In this document: one piece after another, positions 1 to 9,600 of the stretch
Layout of the letters: every line of letters begins with the position of its first letter
Position numbering within the stretch: the first letter of the stretch is position 1
DNA from: Ignavibacteriales bacterium
GTDB lineage: Bacteria; Bacteroidota; Ignavibacteria; Ignavibacteriales; Ignavibacteriaceae
NCBI GenBank assembly: GCA_027349615.1
Contig: DAIEML010000026.1
Span: forward strand, 1-15,815
Direction of reading: 5' to 3'
Length of the DNA stretch: 15,815 bases
Translations under genes and position numbers: made by a program
The notes under the pieces: model-generated
The model's input: the letters and a program-made list of their open reading frames with translations, nothing else
What the model was told of the DNA's origin: nothing
The model's database searches: none

Positions 1-298
1 CAGGAATAACTGGAATAACGACAATGAAGATCATTATTATCCCGTGTACTGTAAAAAATTCATTGTAGGCTTGAGGACCAACAATAGTTCCTTGCGGAGT
101 TAATAATTCAAGTCTAATTAAAAATCCTAACGTAACACCAACAGCAAAAAAACTAAGCACAGCTATCATGTACATAATTCCGATCCGTTTATGATCGGTA
201 GACAACAGCCAGCCAAGTAGTCCTTTGTGTTTTCCTTGATATTCAAGAAAACTTTCTTCTTGTCCGTTATGATTTAAAGTTAAAGTCTCACTTGCCAT
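1..298 (-). CDS. coxA: Cytochrome c oxidase subunit I, N-terminal part (cut by the window edge)
   Basis: The catalytic haem-copper subunit of an aa3/caa3-type terminal oxidase, which reduces O2 to water and pumps protons. Only about 99 N-terminal residues are visible; the frame is open to base 1. After a polar cytoplasmic start, the family signature STDHKRIGIMYM (about residues 33-44) leads into helix I. Helix II begins at about residue 82 with TVHGIIMIF; its His is the expected low-spin haem ligand. The ATG at 298 is preceded by AAAGG eight bases upstream, and the gene lies 11 bases after the Sco gene, so it belongs to the ACIII operon. The A-type assignment rests on the N-terminus only. Subunit II with its CuA site is not present to the right and may lie beyond the left edge. 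Confidence 0.93.
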   Translation of the reverse strand, partial: MASETLTLNHNGQEESFLEYQGKHKGLLGWLLSTDHKRIGIMYMIAVLSFFAVGVTLGFLIRLELLTPQGTIVGPQAYNEFFTVHGIIMIFIVVIPVIP

Positions 299-309
299 AA
301 AGTCTGCCT

Positions 310-1092
310 TTATTTTCTATTACTTTTCTTAGGATTAGCTTTTTTAATAATTAATAATGATACAACAATTGTAAATATTCCCGTTATAAAGAGTGTGAAA
401 AAAACGATTATATTTCCTTTCTTCAGTCCCGTACAAGTTTGAAGAAGTCCTAATACAGATGGACTTGTTCTTCCTTCCTGAGCGTCTAAAACAGCTATTT
501 GAAATTCCGATGGCAGAATTGCAAAATCACCGCGACTATTATATCCTGGTTGAAGATATTTGCATATCAATCCATCTTTATCGACAAATATTAAAACACC
601 TTTATGAATAATTGTATTTCCTTCGCGATAAAAATGAAATCCAGCAGCATCTGTTAATTTTTTTATCGACAAACTATCGCCAGTTAAAAATTCCCAGCTT
701 GAAGGATCAATCTTTCTACTTATCAATCCAAGCAACTCATTTTTTTTCTGATTCGCTATATTAGGTGTTTCATTATTATCAACACTAATGCTGATTACTT
801 GATAATCTTTACCTGGAATCAAATCAACTTTTCCAATAACATCAGTTATTTCAGTCATTAGCGGAATACAAATTCCGGTACATCTATAATATGCAAAGTC
901 AATTACTGTTGGTTTATTAATAATATTTTTCAATAAAATTCTTTTACCGTTTGAATTTGTAAAATATAAATTAAGCGGAATATGCTCGCCAATATGAGAA
1001 ATAATTTCAGATGATTGAATCTCATTAGCATTGCTTAGATTGGTGCAAACAAAAAATAAAAGAACTAAAAATATTTTAATTGAAATTTTCAT
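310..1092 (-). CDS. SCO1/SenC family copper chaperone, second copy, C-terminally anchored
   Basis: A thioredoxin-fold protein of the SCO1/SenC/PrrC family, which delivers copper to, or reduces, the CuA centre of cytochrome oxidase on the outer face of the membrane. It has 260 residues: signal peptide at 1-22, then a thioredoxin-like domain with the copper motif CTGIC (C71, C75) and the distal His of the family at H163 in TIIHKG. A hydrophobic helix at about 227-250 followed by a basic tail (KKANPKK) would anchor the C-terminus. Both copper-binding elements are intact, so it should be functional. It follows its paralogue after 79 bases, the longest gap inside the operon, and directly precedes coxA. 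No clear Shine-Dalgarno is seen before the ATG. The two copies are clearly homologous along their whole length but have diverged, so this is an old duplication. Confidence 0.9.
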   Translation of the reverse strand: MKISIKIFLVLLFFVCTNLSNANEIQSSEIISHIGEHIPLNLYFTNSNGKRILLKNIINKPTVIDFAYYRCTGICIPLMTEITDVIGKVDLIPGKDYQVISISVDNNETPNIANQKKNELLGLISRKIDPSSWEFLTGDSLSIKKLTDAAGFHFYREGNTIIHKGVLIFVDKDGLICKYLQPGYNSRGDFAILPSEFQIAVLDAQEGRTSPSVLGLLQTCTGLKKGNIIVFFTLFITGIFTIVVSLLIIKKANPKKSNRK

Positions 1093-1171
1093 TACAATTT
1101 CAATTCATTTATTTGAAACAAACAAAACACATGAAATAATTAGAAAAAAATCCGCGAACAAACTGAACTAG

Positions 1172-1966
1172 TTAAATATTTTTTACTTTCTTCGGTTTAC
1201 GTATAAAGAAGAAAAATACTACCGCAACTGAAAATAAAACTCCAACTCCTGATATTTTAAACCAATCAAAAACATAAGATTCATTTTTTGGTTCATAGCT
1301 GAAGCAATACCTAGAAATTTCTTCAATTACTGGAAGAACTTCACCTTTTGAAGCTTCAACTATTGCCATCTTGAAGCTGAAAGGCAGAATTCTAAAATCG
1401 CCTCTATCTGTAAAACCAGGTTTAAGATAACGACAAATCTTACCATCCGAAGAAACAAATACTAACAAACCTGTATGAAGAAAAGTGTCATCTTCACGTT
1501 CATAATTAAAACCAATTGAATTAGCCAATTCGCTAATTGAAAGACTATCACCAGTTAAAAATCTCCACGCAGAATTTGGAATTTCCGACTTAACCAAATT
1601 CATCATTTCAACTTTTTTCTTTGCAGCATCTTTAGGAAATTCATCCGGGTTGATGCTTACGGTAATAATGTTAAAATCTTTTCCAGCAACAAGATCAATT
1701 TTATTGATAACGTCTGCTACCTCTGTCATTAACGGTGTACAAATACCTGTACATTTGTAATAAGCAAGATCAATAACCGTTGGCTTATTAATCAAATTTC
1801 TTAGAGTAACTTCCTTACCATCAGAATCAAAAAACTTCGTATCAAGTGGAATTTTATTTCCAAGCTTTTCTGTTACTCCAATTTTATTTCTAAATTCCGA
1901 TGCAAATACGGAATTAAGACTGCTGATAAAAAAAATAAAAACAAAAGCCCCGATTAATTTTTTCAT
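1172..1966 (-). CDS. SCO1/SenC family copper chaperone, first copy, C-terminally anchored
   Basis: The paralogue of the next gene downstream and the same kind of periplasmic copper chaperone for oxidase assembly. It has 264 residues: signal peptide at 1-23 (ending SVFASE), thioredoxin-like domain with CTGIC (C72, C76) and the family His H164 in TFLHTG, then a C-terminal helix at about 236-255 and a basic end (RKPKKVKNI). Just before that helix is RYCFSYEP, an element this copy has and the other lacks in that form. It starts 16 bases after the cytochrome c gene, so co-transcription is very likely. Only a weak GTGAG lies upstream of the ATG. The pair may divide labour, for example one for CuA and one for CuB or for thiol reduction, but nothing in the sequence decides this. 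Confidence 0.9.
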   Translation of the reverse strand: MKKLIGAFVFIFFISSLNSVFASEFRNKIGVTEKLGNKIPLDTKFFDSDGKEVTLRNLINKPTVIDLAYYKCTGICTPLMTEVADVINKIDLVAGKDFNIITVSINPDEFPKDAAKKKVEMMNLVKSEIPNSAWRFLTGDSLSISELANSIGFNYEREDDTFLHTGLLVFVSSDGKICRYLKPGFTDRGDFRILPFSFKMAIVEASKGEVLPVIEEISRYCFSYEPKNESYVFDWFKISGVGVLFSVAVVFFFFIRKPKKVKNI

Positions 1967-1982
1967 TTACGTCTCACTAAGA

Positions 1983-2939
1983 CTATAATAACTTACTCAT
2001 ATAATTATAAAATGTATCCCAATCAGAATCCGAAAGAGAATGTACATTATCATTAAATCCATCCTGGCCTAGCTCGTTAACAATAAGATCAACAAAAACT
2101 TTTTCATTATTATGCCATTCATCAGTTGAAGTGAGCATAGTTAAAGCTTTAATTTTATCATCTGCAACTTTATTAAAAATATCAGCACCGCTTCCCGGAT
2201 CTCCAGAGATTTGTTTTAATACGCTAATTATCTTATCATATTTATCGTGTCCATCTTGCGCGACAAGCACCATAGCATCTTTAATTGGTATTTGTCCGGG
2301 ATTAGTTTGTCCATGAACTGGTTGTCCAGAACTTTGTCCACCAACTGAAAGTTTATACTTTTGTGCAAGATCTGTTAGATCATCTTTTGAATCTTCCGGA
2401 GGGTTTGGGACAAAAGTTTTGCGAATATATTGAGCAAGCGCTAATTTATCTTTAGGTGAGATAACATCAAAAGCAACCATTGCACTTCCCTTTATACCTT
2501 CGGAAAGTGTTTTGAATATTCCTGAAATTTTAGGTCCATTTATCCAACCGTTTAAGCTGGTAAAATTTCTAGGTTTGGGTACTAATGAACCTGCGGCAAT
2601 ACCATCACCTTTTCCATCAGCACCATGGCAAGCTACGCAATTTGTTGTGTATATAATTTTGCCTTTTGCTACTAAAGCATCGTTCGGCTGACTCAATGTC
2701 ATTATATCAGCAGCTGGTGCAGTACTTGGTTTAATCAACGGTAAATCTTGAAAAGTGGTTGTATCAATTGAAGCCGGAGAAATAAGATTGTTTCCAACTT
2801 GATTTGATTTGCTTACATAAAATAAACCAATACCAACTCCAACGATCAAAACATAAGGATAAATCAAAGCAAGTATTTTAACCGGATGTTCTTTAAGATT
2901 GGTTAACAAACTTTTCTTTCCATTATCATTATTACTCAT
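1983..2939 (-). CDS. Membrane-anchored monohaem cytochrome c with a haemless C-terminal half
   Basis: Probably carries electrons between ACIII and the oxidase encoded just downstream, facing the periplasm. It has 318 residues: a short cytoplasmic start, one transmembrane anchor at about 20-42, a linker, and a class I cytochrome c domain with CVACH (C101, C104, H105) and a likely axial Met at M154 in GSAMVAF. A Gly/Gln-rich linker (about 198-217) follows. Residues 220-318 contain no CxxCH, yet the end, LSDSDWDTFYNYM, resembles the last helix of cytochrome c domains, so this half could be a second cytochrome fold that lost its haem. The ATG has AGGA five bases upstream. It sits 24 bases after actF and before the Sco pair. 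An ActE-like role or a detached caa3 cytochrome domain are both possible. Confidence 0.85.
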   Translation of the reverse strand: MSNNDNGKKSLLTNLKEHPVKILALIYPYVLIVGVGIGLFYVSKSNQVGNNLISPASIDTTTFQDLPLIKPSTAPAADIMTLSQPNDALVAKGKIIYTTNCVACHGADGKGDGIAAGSLVPKPRNFTSLNGWINGPKISGIFKTLSEGIKGSAMVAFDVISPKDKLALAQYIRKTFVPNPPEDSKDDLTDLAQKYKLSVGGQSSGQPVHGQTNPGQIPIKDAMVLVAQDGHDKYDKIISVLKQISGDPGSGADIFNKVADDKIKALTMLTSTDEWHNNEKVFVDLIVNELGQDGFNDNVHSLSDSDWDTFYNYMSKLL

Positions 2940-2963
2940 AATATTCCTTTTTATCCTTAAAAA

Positions 2964-4154
2964 TTAGAGGTGAAATTCCCAACTACGTTTCAGCTTTGGA
3001 TCACCAATCGCAAGCAAGTTGTGTTTTTTAGCTAACATATTGAACAACACAATAATAATTCCAACTGCCGCGATCAAAAAAGAAAAATCCAACCAGCTAA
3101 ACGAATAAGTAAATCCATTGTTCACCATATCGGGCATTACAAGCCAATAAGAATCCAAATACTGAACAGCAATAATCCATACCGAAGTGAATATTAAAAT
3201 CTTTGGATTTGTTTTTGACCTTCGTGAAATTAGCATCAAGAATGGAACGATAAAATGTGTTATCACCAATAAAAGAGAAACCACTTTCCAACCGCCATAC
3301 CAGCGGTGAGAAAAATAAATAATTTCATCGGGCAAATTGCCGTACCACTGAAGCATATATTGAGCAAAAGCGATGTAAGCCCAGAATACAGTAAATGCGA
3401 ACATCCAAGTACCAAGACTATAATAATGATCTTTATTTATTTTCGGAGAGAGGTAACCTTTTTCAGCAAGTAATACCGAAGCCAGAGTAACCACAGCAAA
3501 TCCAACCCAGGCTGCATCAGCAAATAAATAGACTCCAAAAATTGTTGAATACCATTTAGGAGTCATACTCATTAGCCAGTCAAATGATAATATAGAAATG
3601 GTAAAAGCAAAAATCGGAATGAACGCTATGGAAAGTTTAATATTTTTAGTAGTCAAACCCTGATCGAGTGTTGTATCTTGCTTTCTAGAATTTTTAATTA
3701 TCAAATGATAAAACAACCACCAAATTAAAATGACGACAATATCTCTAATAATAAAAAATGGAACATTTAAATAAGTCATCCTAGCTTGCAAAGATTCGTC
3801 ATGAGCAACTGCTGTAGGATTCATCCAAATAAATAAATTGTGCATGCTGAAGAATAATGGAATTATTAACAAGATTAAATAAGGTACGCTTGAGGCAAAA
3901 AATTCACTAATTCTTCTGAACGGAACACTCCAAACGGCACCGGCAGCATATTCCATTGTAACTAGAAAAAGAGAGCCAACACCAATGCACAACAAAAATA
4001 TAAAGGCAGTCAAATATCCAAATGAAGCTCTTGCCGGATCAGTTAGATAACTAATTATACTAAGTACTACTCCGATAATTAAAAGTAAAAATCCCCAAGT
4101 ACCAAGATTTTTTGGTAATTCCTTTTTAATGTATTTGGATTCAATTTGAGGCAT
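2964..4154 (-). CDS. actF: Alternative complex III integral membrane subunit ActF
   Basis: One of the two large NrfD-like membrane subunits of the quinol:cytochrome c oxidoreductase ACIII. It has 396 residues with about ten hydrophobic helices (first at 20-38, last at about 353-373) and a cytoplasmic tail ending RSWEFHL. Family landmarks include EYAAGAVWSVPFRR (68-81), FSMHNLFIWMNP (102-113) and FDWLMSMTPKWYSTIFGVY (191-209). In characterised ACIIIs, ActF is the ActC-related subunit thought to offer a proton path, while the quinol site is in ActC. The start ATG overlaps the end of actDE by 14 bases and is preceded by AAGGAG seven bases upstream, inside actDE, so its translation is probably coupled to that gene. 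The length is normal for the family. Confidence 0.93.
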   Translation of the reverse strand: MPQIESKYIKKELPKNLGTWGFLLLIIGVVLSIISYLTDPARASFGYLTAFIFLLCIGVGSLFLVTMEYAAGAVWSVPFRRISEFFASSVPYLILLIIPLFFSMHNLFIWMNPTAVAHDESLQARMTYLNVPFFIIRDIVVILIWWLFYHLIIKNSRKQDTTLDQGLTTKNIKLSIAFIPIFAFTISILSFDWLMSMTPKWYSTIFGVYLFADAAWVGFAVVTLASVLLAEKGYLSPKINKDHYYSLGTWMFAFTVFWAYIAFAQYMLQWYGNLPDEIIYFSHRWYGGWKVVSLLLVITHFIVPFLMLISRRSKTNPKILIFTSVWIIAVQYLDSYWLVMPDMVNNGFTYSFSWLDFSFLIAAVGIIIVLFNMLAKKHNLLAIGDPKLKRSWEFHL

Positions 4155-5316
4155 TACCAGACTCCTTATTAATCTCGTTTATTTCTGTAAAGTCAGATGG
4201 CTTGGGATTCTGAGCTCTTTGCAACACTCGAATGTAATTTACAATTGCCCATCTCTCATCTCTTGTCGTTTGATATGCATACGACGGCATTATTCCATTC
4301 TGACCATTAATTATAATATTATAAAGCTTACCATCACTAAAACCAATGACTCTTGAAGAATGAAGTGTTGGTCCTGGTGGAAATTGACCTTGCAGTCTAC
4401 TTTTGCCATCAGCATAGTCTCCATGACACGGACTGCAAAATGTTAAGAATTTTTTTTGTCCCAATTCCAAATTTTGTTTTGTTGGAAGAATTGGATTTGA
4501 ATAAAATTCATTCGTATCAACAACTCCGGTAAAAGCGTAAGGAATAAAACCACGAGCAACTGTTCCTTTAACTGGCTCTCTCATTTCATGCTTATCATAA
4601 AAGAATGTGCTTTCTGCTTGAGCGGAACCTTTATTTTGATTTAACATAAAATCGAATGGTGGCAAGTACATTAATTTATTCAAAGTAACGTAAGTCGAAA
4701 GTGAAGTTATAATTGCTACAATTATTAGAAACACAACAAACTTCGGCTGAAAGATCCTAAATTTTTGTTCTTCCGGATTATAAATTATTTCAATGCTTTT
4801 TCCGCCGAGCGATTTCAAAAATTCTTTTACTTTGTTTTCATCAAACAGTTTATCTTCGGATTCAATTACTACACCGTATTTATCTGAAGATACATTCTTT
4901 ATATAATTTGAATCATGCAATGGATGTGAATTGAATGGTAAATTGAAAACAACAGCAATCATTGCAATGAAAGATGAAATGACAGCATTTAGAACAGTAA
5001 ATTCAAAAGTGATTGGAACAAAAGCCGGAAGAGGAAAATAAGGTTTTCCACCAATAACTAATGGATAATTAACAGCCAAAGTCCACCACATGAAAAATAA
5101 AATCGAAGAAGCACCAAAAAATCCAAAGAACAAAGTTACGTAACCAAGCTTTGATGATTTTAGTCCCATCGCCTTATCCATTCCATGAATCGGATAAGGA
5201 GTATTTACATCATAATTTTTATAACCGGCCTCATTAACTTTTTTAGCAGCATTAATTATTTCATTGGGAGAATCAAAAAGTGCAGCAATACCAAATATTT
5301 TTTTCCCATTAGTCAT
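4141..5316 (-). CDS. actDE: Fused ACIII subunits ActD (DUF3341) and ActE (monohaem cytochrome c)
   Basis: A single reading frame that joins two ACIII subunits. Numbered from the chosen start (391 residues), 1-175 is ActD (DUF3341): [13 protein letters not shown] and [13 protein letters not shown] near the N-terminus, two membrane helices (about 56-79 and 98-125), and a soluble ferredoxin-like end containing [13 protein letters not shown] third helix at about 191-215 leads into Act[14 protein letters not shown] (245-257), the haem site CSPCH (294-298) and likely axial Met M343 in GIMPSYA. ActD interacts with the membrane module; ActE passes electrons on from ActA. The start at 5316 was preferred over in-frame ATGs at 5331 and 5325 because GGAG lies nine bases before it. 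It overlaps actC by 8 bases and actF by 14. No frameshift or stop occurs at the junction. Confidence 0.9.
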   Translation of the reverse strand: MTNGKKIFGIAALFDSPNEIINAAKKVNEAGYKNYDVNTPYPIHGMDKAMGLKSSKLGYVTLFFGFFGASSILFFMWWTLAVNYPLVIGGKPYFPLPAFVPITFEFTVLNAVISSFIAMIAVVFNLPFNSHPLHDSNYIKNVSSDKYGVVIESEDKLFDENKVKEFLKSLGGKSIEIIYNPEEQKFRIFQPKFVVFLIIVAIITSLSTYVTLNKLMYLPPFDFMLNQNKGSAQAESTFFYDKHEMREPVKGTVARGFIPYAFTGVVDTNEFYSNPILPTKQNLELGQKKFLTFCSPCHGDYADGKSRLQGQFPPGPTLHSSRVIGFSDGKLYNIIINGQNGIMPSYAYQTTRDERWAIVNYIRVLQRAQNPKPSDFTEINEINKESGNASN

Positions 5317-6685
5317 TATGTTCATCTCCATGATGTGTAGGTTGCGAACCTTTAGTCACAGACTTAATTTCAGCCATCGAAATAACAGGTAAGGTTCTTG
5401 CAAAGAGTAAAACTAAAGTAAAAAACAATCCAAAACTTCCAAATAAAATGCCCATGTCAACCAGAGTTGGCTTGTAATAATGCCAGCTTGAAGGTAAAAA
5501 GTCTCTGCTTAATGAAGCCACAATAATGACAAAACGTTCAAACCACATTCCAACATTTACTAAAATTACGATAACTAAAGTTACCGGCACTGATCTTCGA
5601 ATTTTTTTAAACCAGAAAAGCTGCGGGAAAAAAACGTTACAGCTAACCATTATCCAATAACCCCAAGCGTAAGGACCAAAAGCTCTATTTAAAGTTGTAA
5701 ATAATTCTATAGGCGAACCGCTGTACCAAGCCATAAACCACTCAATGATATAAGCATAGCCAACCATTGATCCAGTCAGCAGAACTATTTTGTTCATCTT
5801 TTCAAGAGTATCTAAAGTAATGATATGCTCCATATCAAAAACTTTACGAACAAATATTAGAACCGTGCTTACCATTGCAAATCCGGAAAAAATTGCACCG
5901 GCAACAAAGTAAGGAGGAAAAATTGTCGAATGCCATCCCGGAATAATTGCAGCAGCAAAATCCCAACTAACAACTGTGTGAACAGAAAGAACTAGCGGAG
6001 TTGCAAGGCCAGCAAGAATCATATAAACTTTTTCGTAATGATGCCATTGACGACTTGAATTTCTCCAGCCTAAACTAAAAACTGAATAAATAGTTTTTCT
6101 TATTTTATTTGTTGCTCTGTCTCGAAGAGCAGCAAAATCCGGAATCAAACCGACATACCAAAAAATTAGAGAAACTGTAAAATAAGTTGATACAGCAAAA
6201 ACGTCCCAAACTAAAGGAGAAATAAAATTCGGCCACATTACATGTTGATTAGGATAAGGAATTAAATAACCAGCAAGCCACGGACGCCCAGTATGAATAA
6301 TTGGGAATAAACCGGCGCACATTACCGCAAAGATCGTCATGGCTTCAGCAAAACGGGCAATGCCATTTCTCCACTGTTGCCTTAACAAAAATAAAATTGC
6401 AGATATAAGTGTTCCAGCATGTCCAATTCCAATCCAGAATACGAAATTAGTAATATCAAATGCCCAAGCAACAGGCTGATTGTTTCCCCACATTCCAATT
6501 CCGTAATAAAAAGTTATGCCGACACAAACAGCTCCAATCAATAAGAGGCTTGAAGTAATAGCTAAAACTATTTGGTACTTTCTCGATGGTTTTGTTACCA
6601 TCGGCTTCACTATTATTTCATCAAGTTCTTTAAGTGGTGGATTGCCTTCTACAACAGCAAGTTCAAGTGAATAATCAGTGGCCAC
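5309..6685 (-). CDS. actC: Alternative complex III quinol-oxidising membrane subunit ActC (NrfD-like)
   Basis: The NrfD/PsrC-type membrane subunit that carries the quinol site of ACIII. It has 458 residues with about ten helices between 36 and 432 and a His/Asp-rich cytoplasmic tail (THHGDEHND). Conserved elements include [15 protein letters not shown] (84-98), [20 protein letters not shown] (131-150), the acidic D161 in [13 protein letters not shown], and [20 protein letters not shown] (234-253); His and Asp residues in these segments are expected to line the quinol pocket next to the [3Fe-4S] cluster of ActB. The start is a GTG at 6685 that shares its G with the actB stop codon (TAGTG), with a strong GGAGG seven bases upstream. 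The product ratio of ActB and ActC is thus probably kept by coupled translation. The end overlaps actDE by 8 bases. Confidence 0.94.
   Translation of the reverse strand: MATDYSLELAVVEGNPPLKELDEIIVKPMVTKPSRKYQIVLAITSSLLLIGAVCVGITFYYGIGMWGNNQPVAWAFDITNFVFWIGIGHAGTLISAILFLLRQQWRNGIARFAEAMTIFAVMCAGLFPIIHTGRPWLAGYLIPYPNQHVMWPNFISPLVWDVFAVSTYFTVSLIFWYVGLIPDFAALRDRATNKIRKTIYSVFSLGWRNSSRQWHHYEKVYMILAGLATPLVLSVHTVVSWDFAAAIIPGWHSTIFPPYFVAGAIFSGFAMVSTVLIFVRKVFDMEHIITLDTLEKMNKIVLLTGSMVGYAYIIEWFMAWYSGSPIELFTTLNRAFGPYAWGYWIMVSCNVFFPQLFWFKKIRRSVPVTLVIVILVNVGMWFERFVIIVASLSRDFLPSSWHYYKPTLVDMGILFGSFGLFFTLVLLFARTLPVISMAEIKSVTKGSQPTHHGDEHND
5326..5329 (-). promoter_or_regulatory. Ribosome binding site that decides the actDE start
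   Basis: GGAG on the minus strand, nine bases before the ATG at 5316. It overlaps the upstream in-frame ATG at 5331, which therefore is less likely to be the start. The site lies inside the last codons of actC, so translation of actDE is probably coupled to actC. Confidence 0.6.
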
Positions 6686-9600
6686 TATGCTTCCTCCATC
6701 TCGGTATTTCTTAATTTTGCAAGATAAGCAACATTTGGTTTTGTGTTGAGGTCTTCTAAAACATAATAAGCAAGTTCATGATTTCTGTATTTATAGATAT
6801 CAGAGTTCTTATCGTTCTCATCGCCGAATTTTATTGCGTTTGTATTGCAAGATTCCTGGCATGCCGTCTTAACATCAGATCCTTTAAATTCTCTGTGCTC
6901 ATGAATTGCATTGGAACGAGCATCCATTATTCTTTGAATGCAAAATGTACATTTTTCCATTACTCCGCGTGAGCGAACTGTTACTTCCGGATTATTTACT
7001 AAACTTAAAAGCTGACTTTGTTGATAATGACTTCTAAACTCATCTCTAAAATTAAAGAAATTAAATCTTCTAACTTTGTAAGGACAGTTGTTCGAACAAT
7101 ATCTAGTTCCAACACAACGATTATAAATCATTTGGTTTAATCCATCTGGGCTGTGTGTTGTTGCAGCAACAGGGCAAACGTTTTCGCATGGTGCGTTATC
7201 GCATTGTTGACAAAGCATTAGCTGATTGCTAACTATTGGCTCTTCAATCGTACCGGAATAATATCTATCAACTCTTAGCCACTGCATTTCTCTGCTGACA
7301 AGAACTTGTTCTTTTCCTACTATCGGAACATTATTTTCTGCACTGCATGCAATTACACAATCACCGCATCCAATGCATTTATTAAGATCTACAACCATTC
7401 CCCATTTTACACCGGGATATGGATGTTCATTATATAATGATTTTTCTTCCCAAGGTTTTGCTGCATTCAAAAAATTTGGATTCATTTTGTATTCAGCAAC
7501 GGTACCTTCTTGAATAATTTTTCTTTTCTGAGCAATATTTTTTGTAAGCTCATTATCAAATAAATGATGTTCCATTGTTGATGCAAGCTTGTAACTTCCA
7601 CTTCCTTTGGAAACACTGCTTGCTTTATAAATCCACGGAGAAAAATCTCCTGCTTGAGACATCAAAACGCCGGCGTCAAAACCTACATCAGTTCCAACAA
7701 TACCAACAACTTTTCGTCCGAAGCCAAGTTCGATTGTAATTGAATTATCAGCAGCACCTGGTTGAACAAACGCTGGTATATTTAATTTTCTATCTCCAAC
7801 TTTAATAGAAATAAAATCTCCGTCATCAACATTTAAATTTTTTGCGGTTGCTTTCGAAATAGCTGCATAATTGTCCCAGGTAATTTTAGAAATTGGATGA
7901 GGAAGTTCAAGCATCCATCCGTTATTCAAAAATCTTCCATCACCTGCTTGGTAACTTTCTCTTAACACAACTACAAAATCAGAAACAGAATTACTAATGA
8001 TTGGGAGATTATCTCCTGTTGATGTATTAAAATTTCCTATGCTTTGAATTTCTTCGTTAAAAATTACAACTCCGTCATGAAGTGCTGCATTCCAAAATTG
8101 AGTGAAATTCATTTTGGATTTTAAACCGGGATAAATATTCTGTTCCCAATTGTTCATTAAATATTTATGATAGATTTGATCATCATAAACTAACGGCTTC
8201 CCTTTCAGCCAAGTTAAAAGCACAGCTTCCTTTTGCCTTGTATTTAAAATTGGATCGATAACTGGCTGCTGCATTGAATAAAAACCGGATCGAGTTTTTG
8301 CATCACCCCATGATTCAAAATCATGATTTATTGGTAAGGTATAATTTCCAAGTGCAGATGAATCATTTTGACTTCCAACTAAGCTGACAATCGTCGGAAC
8401 TTTTTTCAGCGCATCTTGATAACCTAAATCTCTTGGAAAATGATACACCGGATTTGAATCATAATGAAGAACCACTGCAACATTTCCGGACTTCATATTA
8501 TCTACTAAAGAAGTTAATTCCTCAATAGAAGATTTAGGAAGAACGTGAACTTCTGCTGAATCAGTTCTATAAAGTTTTGTATTACCTAACGCTTCATTTA
8601 AAAGATTAACCGCAATGTGAATATTTTCCGGCAGTGTTCTTCCTGCATAAACTATTGAAGCGCCTTGATCGTGAATTAAATCTTTAACTAAAAGATTCAA
8701 TTTGTTTTTTGATAAGGAATATCTTTGAGCAAATGAATTAAGTGAATAATTCTGGTAAGTTTGGCTTCCCGCAGGAATATGTATGCCTTGCTTACTCAAT
8801 TCATTTAATAAGCTTAACACAAGCTGATACTGGGCATCCGGACGAAGTCTGAATCTATAATCTGCATTCATTCCTGTAACCGACATATTGCCTTCAAAAA
8901 TATAAAGTCGGTTAAATTTATCAGTTTTATTAAAATCTCTTACTTCAGAAAATAATCTTGCAGTTTCAACTTTGTTTCCTTCAATTCCAAGGAAATCAGT
9001 TTCAAGGCCAACAATTATTTTTGCTTCATTCCATTTAATTAAAGGAAAAGCTTCTGATCCATAACATTTTTTCCAAGCTGAATTTCTAGTCTGTTCATTA
9101 AATAATTCGTAAGAATAAATTTTTGTGTTAGGATATTTAGCTGAAAAGTCATCTAAAACTTTTTTACTAGTTGGAGAAATAATCGTATTAGCAATTATGG
9201 CAATTTGTTTATTCCCGCTATTGTTTAATGCATCAATTATTGGATAATCGACATCTTTCCAAGTAGTTTTGACAAAATCGCTTCCAGATTTTTTCATCGG
9301 TTCTTGGAGTCTATCCGGATCATAAAGATTTAAAATACTTGCTTGACATTTGGCGCAAGTTTTTCCTTTGCTAACAGGATGATCTGGATTACCGTCAACT
9401 TTTATTGGTCTGCCTTCACGCGTTTTAATCAATATACCGCAGCCATGTGAACATGCTGTACTTGTAGAAGCATAATAAGTTGGATTGCCAACTGTAATTT
9501 CTTCTGGCATTTGATTGTAAGGAACAATATTTCCTTTGCTTCTATAATCAGAACAACCAACTCCGGCAAGAGCGGCAGAAGCACCAACAAGCGCAAGAAA

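Noticed and set aside
3097..3291. Short open frames inside or opposite actF, actB, actA and glcF (also near 2131, 6778, 9990, 10324 and 11204)
   Set aside because: All overlap well-supported genes in another frame or strand, have no family resemblance and no convincing start signals.
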